Shown piece after piece: positions 6,066-11,065 of a stretch of 11,065 nt of DNA (position 1 is the stretch's first letter; the number at the start of each line of letters is the position of its first letter). This DNA is from Haloferacaceae archaeon PL-Br10_E2g29 (GTDB taxonomy: Archaea > Halobacteriota > Halobacteria > Halobacteriales > Haloferacaceae): the NCBI GenBank assembly GCA_001563965.1, contig LKMS01000035.1, forward strand, positions 1 through 11,065, in the 5' to 3' direction. A program made the position numbers and the translations under genes. The notes beneath the pieces were generated by a model. The model saw only the letters and a program-made list of their open reading frames with translations, had not been told where the DNA came from and searched no databases.

Positions 6066-6085
6066 CTGACTAAACGTTCAATCAG
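6066..6085. promoter_or_regulatory. Candidate TetR operator, 20-bp palindrome
   Basis: CTGACTAAACGTTCAATCAG is a palindrome centred on AACGTT, with 8 of 10 positions in each half pairing with the other half. It lies between a TTAAC TATA-like element (about 6060-6067) and ATG 6090, so a bound dimer would cover the likely start of tetR transcription. It is also about 40 bp upstream of the TATA element of the divergent small membrane protein. Size, symmetry and place fit TetR-family operators and autorepression. That the protein encoded next door binds here is inference. Confidence 0.6.
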
Positions 6086-6089
6086 CCAT

Positions 6090-6803
6090 ATGACCGTCGG
6101 TGAGCTCTTCGAGGCGCCAACGACCACGCGCGAGCTGTTGATGCGGGCCGCCTACCGCGCGCTGTGTGCCCACGGCTACGCCGATCTCACCATCCAGCGA
6201 ATCGGCAAGGAGTTTCCCAAAAGCACCTCGCTGGTGTATCACCACTACGAGAGCAAAGACGAGCTATTGCTCGATTTTCTCGCGTTCATGCTCGAACATT
6301 TCGAGGCGGCTGTCCCCGCCGAAAGCGACGACTCGCCCGACGACGAGCTAACCGCGCTGCTTGATCACGCCCTGCCAACCGAGCCGGCACCGGAGGCCAC
6401 ACAGTTCACGCGGGCGATGATCGAACTGCGAACGCAGGCAGCCACCAACACCGCCTACCGCGAACAGTTCACCGCTCACAGCGCGTTTTTCCACGCCCGC
6501 GTCGTCGACATTCTCCACCGCGGTATCGACGACGGTTCATTCCACGCGGTCGACGCCGACCGAGTCGCAGCCGTTGTCGTCGCTGCCATCGAGGGCACGA
6601 TGCTCCAGCGCGCAACGACTGACGACGCGGCCGCATCCCAGTCGGTTTCGCGAGTCCGCGCCGAGCTGTCGACGTATCTCGACGCTCGTGTGCGACGGGC
6701 GACTGAGAGCGGTTCACACCGCAATCGCGACAGTGATGAGCCCGCTTCCGACACCAACAGCGACACTGACACCGACACGGATCACTCCGGGCCCGATCCA
6801 TGA
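6090..6803 (+). CDS. TetR/AcrR-family transcriptional regulator, 237 aa
   Basis: The N-terminal domain has the TetR helix-turn-helix: RELLMRAAYRALCAHGY (14-30) followed by LTIQRIGKEF (33-42) and the recognition helix with STSLVYHHYESKDELL (45-60). The rest is helical and forms the ligand-binding and dimer domain (about 63-200); the ligand cannot be read from it. The tail from about 205 is a low-complexity run of Ser, Asp and Thr encoded by near-repeats of GACACY, probably disordered. The ATG sits about 27 nt after a TTAAC TATA-like element, so the transcript is probably leaderless, and the 20-bp palindrome at 6066-6085 overlaps the likely start site. The stop overlaps the start of the MATE gene as ATGA, which means co-transcription and probably translational coupling. 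It most likely represses itself and the exporter until an exported compound binds. Confidence 0.92.
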   Translation: MTVGELFEAPTTTRELLMRAAYRALCAHGYADLTIQRIGKEFPKSTSLVYHHYESKDELLLDFLAFMLEHFEAAVPAESDDSPDDELTALLDHALPTEPAPEATQFTRAMIELRTQAATNTAYREQFTAHSAFFHARVVDILHRGIDDGSFHAVDADRVAAVVVAAIEGTMLQRATTDDAAASQSVSRVRAELSTYLDARVRRATESGSHRNRDSDEPASDTNSDTDTDTDHSGPDP

Positions 6804-8326
6804 AGAAGGGAACCGGCCGCGACCGCGCGGTCAACGTTACCGACGGCGCGCTGATCAAGCCGCTGGTGATCCTCTCGATCCCGATTATCCTTACCAATCT
6901 CCTGCAGGTTGGCTACAATCTCGCCGACACCTTTTGGGTGGGTCGTCTCGGCGGGTCGGCGGTCGCGGCGCTCTCGTTTTCGTGGGCCATCGTGTTTCTC
7001 ATCATCAGCATCGCAATCGGCTTTTCGATCGCCGGCACCGTGTTGGTCGCCCAAAACAAAGGCGCGGGCAACATCGACAACGTGAGCCACGTCGCCGGCC
7101 AGACGATCACGCTGTTGACCGCGATTTCGCTGGTGCTGTCGGTCATTGGCTATCTGAGTGCGCCACAGCTGTTACAACTCGTTGGTGCGGTTCCGGGCAC
7201 ACTGGAGTTCGAGATGGCGCTCAGCTACACCCGGACAATGTTTCTCGGAATACCGTTTATTTTCGGATTTTTTGTGTTCCAGTCGCTGCTCCAAGGGTGG
7301 GGCGACAGCCGAACGCCGCTGTATCTGATGGCGTTCGGCGTCGGACTCAACGTCGTCATCGACCCGTTTTTCATTCTCGGCTTTGAGGACAACGTCGTCT
7401 TTGCGTGGTTCGGGTTGCAGTCGGTTGAGGCAGCGTTGTTTGCGGCAACCGGGTTCGATGGGCTGGAGGTCCAAGGTGCGGCGGTTGCGACGATTCTCTC
7501 GCGAGGAATCGGGGCGGCCATCGGCATGTGGCTCCTCCTGTCAGGCCGAGTTGGCATCGAGCTTTCGCGAGCGGACTTCATCCCGGCTCGCGAGACGTTC
7601 CGGAAAATATTCTCGATCGGTGCACCCGCCAGCGTCGAGGTGAGCACCTCCGCACTGAGTGTCACGATTCTGACCGCACTCGTTGCCATCGCCGGCTCGG
7701 AGGCGGTCGCGGCCTACGGTATCGGCAGCCGCGTCACCTCAATGGTGATTCTGCCGGCGCTCGGGCTAGCTCGTGGTGTCGAAACCGTGGTCGGACAGAA
7801 CCTTGGTGCGGGACAGGTCGAACGGGCCAAACGGGGCGTCCGCGTCTCGGCAGCCATCGTTATCGGCTTCTTTGCGGTGTTCGGCGCGCTCGTGTATCTG
7901 TTTTCGGCTCCCATTGTCGACCTGTTTATTAGCGGGACCGACGCGGCCGTCGTCGTCGACATCGGCGCGGAGTATCTTCGAATCATCGCGTTTAGCTACA
8001 TTTTCCTCGGCGTGTTTTACGTGATTCAGGGCGGCTTTCGCGGCAGCGGGAGCACCCGGTTGGCGATGGTGTTGGCGTTCACCGGCTACATTGTGCTCCG
8101 GTCGGTGCTGGCCGCAACGTTCGCCATCCCGTTCGGCTGGGGCGCAACGGGAATCTGGTACGGCGAGGCGCTGGCCAACGTGCTGATGGCGCTGCTCGTC
8201 ATGTACTTTTTCCGCCGTGGCACGTGGATTCAACGCGTTGTCTCATCGGCGTCGTCGACAAAAAAATCAGCCACGGCCACAGCAGACGGGGTCGACGAAA
8301 CCGTGCGGCCCGACGGCGACGCTTAG
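6800..8326 (+). CDS. MATE-family multidrug/metabolite efflux transporter, 508 aa
   Basis: MATE proteins export cationic or aromatic compounds using a Na+ or H+ gradient. The protein has twelve predicted hydrophobic helices in two related halves. The halves can be matched by eye: VAQNKGAGN (83-91) with VGQNLGAGQ (331-339), and LQGWGDSRTPL (164-174) with GGFRGSGSTRLAM (411-423). Helix 1 contains NLADTFWVGRLGG, with Asp43, and Asp188 lies in NVVIDPFFI; these look like the two N-lobe acidic residues used for cation coupling in archaeal MATE proteins. About 35 polar residues end the chain (from 474). It overlaps tetR by 4 nt and should share its promoter, with no ribosome site of its own. The stop TAG (8324-8326) overlaps the stop of the convergent doxX-like gene, and a T6 run for termination lies inside that gene at 8354-8359. 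The substrate is unknown. Confidence 0.94.
   Translation: MKKGTGRDRAVNVTDGALIKPLVILSIPIILTNLLQVGYNLADTFWVGRLGGSAVAALSFSWAIVFLIISIAIGFSIAGTVLVAQNKGAGNIDNVSHVAGQTITLLTAISLVLSVIGYLSAPQLLQLVGAVPGTLEFEMALSYTRTMFLGIPFIFGFFVFQSLLQGWGDSRTPLYLMAFGVGLNVVIDPFFILGFEDNVVFAWFGLQSVEAALFAATGFDGLEVQGAAVATILSRGIGAAIGMWLLLSGRVGIELSRADFIPARETFRKIFSIGAPASVEVSTSALSVTILTALVAIAGSEAVAAYGIGSRVTSMVILPALGLARGVETVVGQNLGAGQVERAKRGVRVSAAIVIGFFAVFGALVYLFSAPIVDLFISGTDAAVVVDIGAEYLRIIAFSYIFLGVFYVIQGGFRGSGSTRLAMVLAFTGYIVLRSVLAATFAIPFGWGATGIWYGEALANVLMALLVMYFFRRGTWIQRVVSSASSTKKSATATADGVDETVRPDGDA
8260..8266 (-). terminator. T7 tract for the DoxX-type gene, inside MATE coding sequence
   Basis: Seven A on the plus strand give a T7 on the minus strand, 57 nt after the DoxX-type stop. 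It encodes part of Thr-Lys-Lys-Ser near the MATE C-terminus. Archaeal RNA polymerase can terminate at oligo-T alone, so this may end the minus-strand transcript. Positional inference. Confidence 0.35.
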
Positions 8327-8904
8327 CCGAGAAGCAAGCGCAGCCACGGGTTGTTTTTTACGGTTGCCGTCTCTTCGAGTGCTCGGTCAACGCCGAGGAG
8401 TCGACCCGCACCCCATGCGCCGAGGCCGAACAGCAACAGCATGTAGACGAACGAGCTGTCGATGAAGTAGCCGTTTTCGACGGGGAAGCCCGCCATCAGG
8501 CCACCCTGCCAGGCGGCGGTCCAGAACATCGCCATCTGGAGCGCACCCATTGCGGCTGCGAACCGGAAGAAGACGCCGAACAGCAGCGCCAGTCCGATCA
8601 GGATCTGCCCAAAGATCACGAGCGGGTCGATGATGCTCCCGAAGTTCGCAAACCAGAGGAACAGTCCTTGAAGCGGGTTTGCTTCGGGAATGGCGTTCTG
8701 CAGGAACCCAGCCGAGGACCACGCCAGCGGATCGCCGATGCCGCCCTCAAGCAGTTTTTCGAGACCGGCCTGCAGGAACACCCAGGCCATGACGAGCCGG
8801 AGGCTCAGCATGGAGTACGCCAGCCACGTCTCCGAGTAGTTGAACTCGACTTGTCGACCGAGCAGTTCCGATCGCAGCGTCCGTTCAGCGGGTTGAGTTG
8901 CCAT
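8323..8904 (-). CDS. DoxX-family membrane protein, 193 aa
   Basis: This is a four-helix membrane protein of the DoxX/DoxD type. Hydrophobic segments lie at about residues 28-48 (with LRLVMAWVFLQAGLEKLLEGG, cut here to its key G-x-EK feature at 47-50), 88-111, 114-134 and 150-171. The helix 1 pattern RLxMAWxFLxxGxEK is what identifies the family. Members have been linked to thiosulfate:quinone oxidoreductase in Acidianus and to redox or thiol stress in bacteria, but for most haloarchaeal copies the role is not known. A Trp-containing loop (FLWFANFGSIIDP) lies before helix 2. ATG 8904 follows a TATA-like element at 8938-8947 with a short leader. The stop TAA (8323-8325) overlaps the MATE stop. 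phoU ends 216 nt upstream, so the gene is probably transcribed alone. Confidence 0.85.
   Translation of the reverse strand: MATQPAERTLRSELLGRQVEFNYSETWLAYSMLSLRLVMAWVFLQAGLEKLLEGGIGDPLAWSSAGFLQNAIPEANPLQGLFLWFANFGSIIDPLVIFGQILIGLALLFGVFFRFAAAMGALQMAMFWTAAWQGGLMAGFPVENGYFIDSSFVYMLLLFGLGAWGAGRLLGVDRALEETATVKNNPWLRLLLG
8354..8359 (+). terminator. T6 tract for tetR-MATE, inside the DoxX-type gene
   Basis: A T6 run on the plus strand lies 28 nt after the MATE stop, within the last codons of the convergent DoxX-type gene (the KNN region). With the matching tract at 8260-8266 it would let each transcript stop inside the tail of the other gene. Positional inference. Confidence 0.35.
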
Positions 8905-9120
8905 TATGTTTCAGCTGGTTTGAGCTTCCCCCGACAATACATAAAAATGGCAGGTGATTCTTCCCCAGTGAGAATCTGCGAAAGTAACGGCAGTATTTTC
9001 AGTTTTGTGCCGATCCACTGGCACTCATACTACAATGGAGTACAGGCGGGCGACCGTTGAGACACAAACATGCCCCGGAATCGGCTCTTCCGATGGAATG
9101 CTTTTCGCAGGATCAGTCGC
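8905..9120. promoter_or_regulatory. Intergenic region upstream of the DoxX-type gene and after phoU
   Basis: This is the longest gap in the window (216 nt). On the minus strand CATTTTTATGTATTG (about 8935-8949) is a strong TATA-like element for the DoxX-type gene. Just upstream of it is a 6-bp inverted repeat, GATTCT (8956-8961) and AGAATC (8971-8976), a possible regulator site. Near the phoU end, ATCGG (9080-9084) can pair with CCGAT (9090-9094), a weak candidate terminator hairpin. A 30-codon frame at 9035-9127 has no coding character. I see nothing else. Confidence 0.5.
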
Positions 9121-9789
9121 TCAGTAGAGCAGTTCGTCGTTGTTTTCGATCATGTACAGCGACCGGGCAGCAATGTTGACCGCGTGGTCGCCGATCCGTT
9201 CGAGATCGCGGATCGTGAGAAGAAACCGCGACACGTCGGCCATGAACGCCTCGATTTCGTCGTCCGCGCGGTCGCTCTCGATGAGCTCGCGAACAACTGT
9301 GTCGCTGGCGACCTCACAGAGTGCATCGAGGTCGTCGTCGCGCTCGTCGACCGCATAACACAGCCCGCGGTCTCGGGTTTCGTACGCCTCCATCGCGAGC
9401 GAGAGCATGCTGAGCGTTTCCTCGCCCAGCCGTTGGATATCGACGCTTGGAAACACGTTGTTCTCGGCGCGTTTGGCATAGCCACCGAGGTTGGTCGCCA
9501 GATCGGCAATTCGTTCGAGGTCAGTAATGATCTTGAACGACGCCGCAATGAATCGGAGGTCGCCGGCAACGGGCTGTTGGAGCGCAATCAGATCGGTACA
9601 GCGCTTTTCGAGCTCAAGATACAGCTGATTGATGTCCGAATCTCCCGTAATAACACGGTCAGCAAGCACTTCATCGCTGTCTTCGAGCGCGGTAAGCGCC
9701 ATCTGAAGACGTTCGGCAACCAGCTCGCTCATGGAGACGACGTCCGCACGGAGCGCAGCCAGCTCTGATTGATATTCGTTTCGGGGCAT
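9121..9789 (-). CDS. phoU: PhoU phosphate signalling regulator, 222 aa
   Basis: PhoU is a cytoplasmic all-helical protein that links the Pst phosphate transporter to phosphate control. It has two three-helix repeats, each with the metal-binding family signature: DLRFIAASFKIITDLERIAD (77-96) in the first and FLLTIRDLERIGDHAVNIA (189-207) in the second, with Asp90/Asp96 and Asp195/Asp201 as key positions. The length is close to the usual 215-240. ATG 9789 (MPRNEYQSEL) was chosen over an in-frame TTG at 9816, since family members begin with a short segment like this before helix 1. It follows pstB with a 113-nt gap that contains a T6 tract and a possible TATA element (CATATGA near 9829), so it may have its own promoter as well as read-through from pstB. 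How haloarchaeal PhoU signals without a PhoR/PhoB pair is not shown here. Confidence 0.92.
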   Translation of the reverse strand: MPRNEYQSELAALRADVVSMSELVAERLQMALTALEDSDEVLADRVITGDSDINQLYLELEKRCTDLIALQQPVAGDLRFIAASFKIITDLERIADLATNLGGYAKRAENNVFPSVDIQRLGEETLSMLSLAMEAYETRDRGLCYAVDERDDDLDALCEVASDTVVRELIESDRADDEIEAFMADVSRFLLTIRDLERIGDHAVNIAARSLYMIENNDELLY

Positions 9790-9888
9790 ACCTGCGTATG
9801 TGTTGAGAACGCTCAAAAGAATTTCTCATATGGACTGTCAGGCGGATTCTTGCAGCATATCGTCATCGCATCGACAGAAACAGTCAAC

Positions 9889-9894
9889 AAAAAA
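9889..9894 (-). terminator. T6 tract just after pstB
   Basis: On the minus strand GCTGTTTTTTGTTGACTG begins shortly after the pstB stop (TAA 9905-9903), and the T6 run lies 9-14 nt past it. It is a plausible archaeal oligo-T terminator or attenuator that would reduce transcription into phoU. There is no strong hairpin in front, which archaea do not require. Confidence 0.4.
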
Positions 9895-9902
9895 CAGCGA
9901 GG

Positions 9903-10763
9903 TTAGCCAAACTTTCCGGTAATGTAATCTTCGACGCGCTGGTTCGAGGGATTCTCGAAGATTTTCTCGGTGTCGTTGAACTCGACGAGCTCACCACCGG
10001 TGAGAAAGACCGCGGTTTTGTCGGAGATGCGGGCGGCCTGCTGCATGTTGTGGGTGACGATAACAACGGTGAACTCCTCGGAGATGTCCGAGATCAGATC
10101 TTCGATCTGGGAGGTTGCCACCGGATCGAGCGCGCTTGCGGGCTCGTCCATCAGAATGACTTCGGGGTCGGGCGCGATGGCTCGCGCGATACAGAGGCGC
10201 TGTTGTTGGCCGCCCGAGAGATCAAGTCCCGAGGAATCGAGTTGGTCTTTCACTTCGTCCCAGAGTGCTGCGCCGCGAAGTGCCTCCTCGACGCGGGCGT
10301 CAAGATCGCCCTCGTAGCCCTGAATTTTCAGGCCGTAGGCGACGTTGTCGTAGATCGATTTGGGAAACGGATTGGGCTGTTGGAACACCATGCCGATTTT
10401 TCGCCGGAGTGCAACCGGGTCGACGTCGTCGTCGTAGACGTTTTTTTCCGAAAACAGGAGTTCGCCCTCAACGCGGGCAGCCGGAATCAGGTCGTTCATG
10501 CGGTTGATACACCGCAGGAACGTCGATTTCCCACAGCCCGAGGGGCCGATCAGCGCAGTGACGCGCTTTTCGGGGATGTCCATGGTGATGTCGCGAAGCG
10601 CCTGCTGGTCGCCGTAAAAAACATCGATGCCGCGAGATTTGATGATCGGTTCGGCAGCCCGTGCACCAGTGTCGAGGCCGCTTTGGGCCGCGGCAGCCGT
10701 TCCGGGTGTCGGTGACGATACAGATTCTTCGGTGGTGTCGACACTCGACTCTGGCTCACTCAT
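9903..10763 (-). CDS. pstB: Phosphate ABC transporter ATP-binding protein PstB, 286 aa
   Basis: PstB is the ATPase that drives phosphate import through PstC/PstA on the inner face of the membrane. All ABC motifs are intact: Walker A GPSGCGKST (73-81), Q-loop at Gln128-Gln129 in MVFQQPNPFPKSIYDNVAYG, the signature LSGGQQQR (182-189), Walker B VILMDEP with Glu207, and the H-loop His238 in VTHNM. FQQPNPFPKSIYDN and CINRMNDLIP are particular to PstB among ABC ATPases. The first 38 or so residues (Ser, Glu, Thr, Ala-rich) are an extension not found in bacterial PstB of about 255 residues, probably disordered. ATG 10763 was taken over an in-frame TTG at 10793. Upstream, 93 nt away, is an ArsC-like gene instead of pstA; a TATA-like ATAACATAAC (about 10811-10820 on the minus strand) could start pstB transcription. 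pstS, pstC and pstA must lie elsewhere or beyond the right edge. Confidence 0.95.
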   Translation of the reverse strand: MSEPESSVDTTEESVSSPTPGTAAAAQSGLDTGARAAEPIIKSRGIDVFYGDQQALRDITMDIPEKRVTALIGPSGCGKSTFLRCINRMNDLIPAARVEGELLFSEKNVYDDDVDPVALRRKIGMVFQQPNPFPKSIYDNVAYGLKIQGYEGDLDARVEEALRGAALWDEVKDQLDSSGLDLSGGQQQRLCIARAIAPDPEVILMDEPASALDPVATSQIEDLISDISEEFTVVIVTHNMQQAARISDKTAVFLTGGELVEFNDTEKIFENPSNQRVEDYITGKFG

Positions 10764-10856
10764 ACACGTACCATATTCTTCAGTCGTCAGCAAATAGCTG
10801 TTGCGGAATCTGTTATGTTATGCTCTGGTACGTTGCGTTGGCGTCTCGCGGCGTCG
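10764..10856 (-). promoter_or_regulatory. Gap between the ArsC-like gene and pstB with a TATA-like element
   Basis: The 93-nt gap is AT-rich for this genome. On the minus strand GCATAACATAACAG (10810-10823) is centred about 54 nt before the pstB ATG, predicting a start near 10790 and a leader of about 27 nt. A separate promoter here would let pstB and phoU respond to phosphate apart from upstream genes. Inferred from composition and spacing. Confidence 0.35.
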
Positions 10857-11065
10857 CTACCGCGTGGCCTCGATCTCGTCGAAGAAGGCCGAAACGTTCG
10901 CCGCAATCTCATCGCGAATACGTGCGGCTTCGGCTTTTTCGACGCCATCGGGGTCGTCGAGCGCCCAGTCACGGATGTCGACGGTGTCGCCCTCCTCGCC
11001 GAGGTCGAGTGTCGAACAGCCCATCGTCGCAATGACGTCACAGGTCGCCAGCTCCTCGGTCGTGA
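10857..11065 (-). CDS. ArsC/low-molecular-weight protein-tyrosine-phosphatase-like protein, 5' partial (C-terminal 68 residues)
   Basis: The frame enters from the right edge on the minus strand and ends at TAG 10859-10857. The visible part reads CDVIATMGCSTLDLG, then VDIRDWALDDPDG, then a terminal helix with RIRDEIAANVSAFFDEIEA. This is the C-terminal half of the low-molecular-weight phosphatase fold; the Asp-Pro in WALDDPDG matches the general-acid loop, followed by the last helix. The family includes arsenate reductases (ArsC) and protein tyrosine phosphatases. The loop containing the nucleophilic cysteine (CxxxxxR) is outside the window, so the two cannot be told apart here. In haloarchaea, close relatives are usually annotated as arsenate reductase-like. 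It points in the same direction as pstB and phoU, and phosphate and arsenate share the Pst importer, which makes arsenate handling a reasonable guess. Confidence 0.72.
   Translation of the reverse strand, partial: TTEELATCDVIATMGCSTLDLGEEGDTVDIRDWALDDPDGVEKAEAARIRDEIAANVSAFFDEIEATR

Noticed and set aside
9080..9094. Small hairpin ATCGG/CCGAT as the phoU terminator
   Set aside because: The stem is only 5 bp and there is no T-tract after it on the minus strand, so I mention it only in the description of the gap.
9035..9127. 30-codon frame (MEYRRATVETQ...) between the DoxX-type gene and phoU
   Set aside because: It is short, not acidic like haloarchaeal proteins, has no clear TATA at the right distance, and its stop falls in the end of phoU.
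1..11065. CRISPR arrays, tRNA or rRNA genes, insertion sequences, prophage or defence genes
   Set aside because: I found no regularly spaced repeats, no tRNA-like cloverleaf or CCA-type end, no transposase or integrase motifs, and nearly all the sequence is taken up by intact housekeeping, transport and regulatory genes.

Overview
The window is a stretch of haloarchaeal (class Halobacteria) chromosome. The signs are GC-rich DNA with strong third-position G/C bias, proteins very rich in Asp and Glu, leaderless starts about 27 nt after T/A-rich TATA elements, a Tat-lipobox halocyanin, a haloarchaeal DUF5799-type protein and menaquinone genes. The genus cannot be fixed from this sequence. All genes look like ordinary chromosomal genes. 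I see no insertion sequence, CRISPR array, tRNA, rRNA or prophage.

Layout. 1-657 (+) is the 3' two thirds of leuB (leucine biosynthesis). 716-883 (+) is a small ribbon-helix-helix-like protein. 916-1389 (-) is a DUF5799-like protein. 1514-1960 (+) is a halocyanin-type blue copper lipoprotein, meeting tail to tail with menC. menA (4040-3105) and menC (3105-1957) form a minus-strand operon with a TAATG junction. Divergent from menA, 4229-5458 (+) is an enolase-superfamily sugar-acid dehydratase, probably D-gluconate dehydratase. After it comes a 176-nt gap that, with the end of the gene, folds into about five consecutive stem-loops. 5635-5991 (-) is an unrecognised two-helix membrane protein, divergent from a TetR repressor (6090-6803), which overlaps a MATE exporter (6800-8326) by ATGA. 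A near-perfect 20-bp palindrome in front of tetR is a candidate operator. The MATE gene meets a DoxX-type membrane protein (8904-8323) with overlapping stop codons. Finally, on the minus strand, transcription runs from the 3' end of an ArsC/low-molecular-weight phosphatase gene (right edge) through pstB to phoU.

How the genes work together. menA and menC make menaquinone and the neighbouring halocyanin is a periplasmic-side electron carrier, so this part has a respiratory-chain theme. The dehydratase would feed the semi-phosphorylative Entner-Doudoroff route. tetR, MATE and possibly the divergent two-helix protein look like a self-regulated drug or metabolite export module. arsC-like, pstB and phoU form a phosphate (and perhaps arsenate) module; pstS, pstC and pstA are not in the window.

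No new defence or mobile system is visible. The points most worth a second look are the tandem stem-loops after the dehydratase gene, the TetR operator, and the two convergent gene pairs with overlapping stop codons, one of which has T-tracts placed inside the opposing gene. The longest gene-free stretch is 8905-9120 (216 nt).
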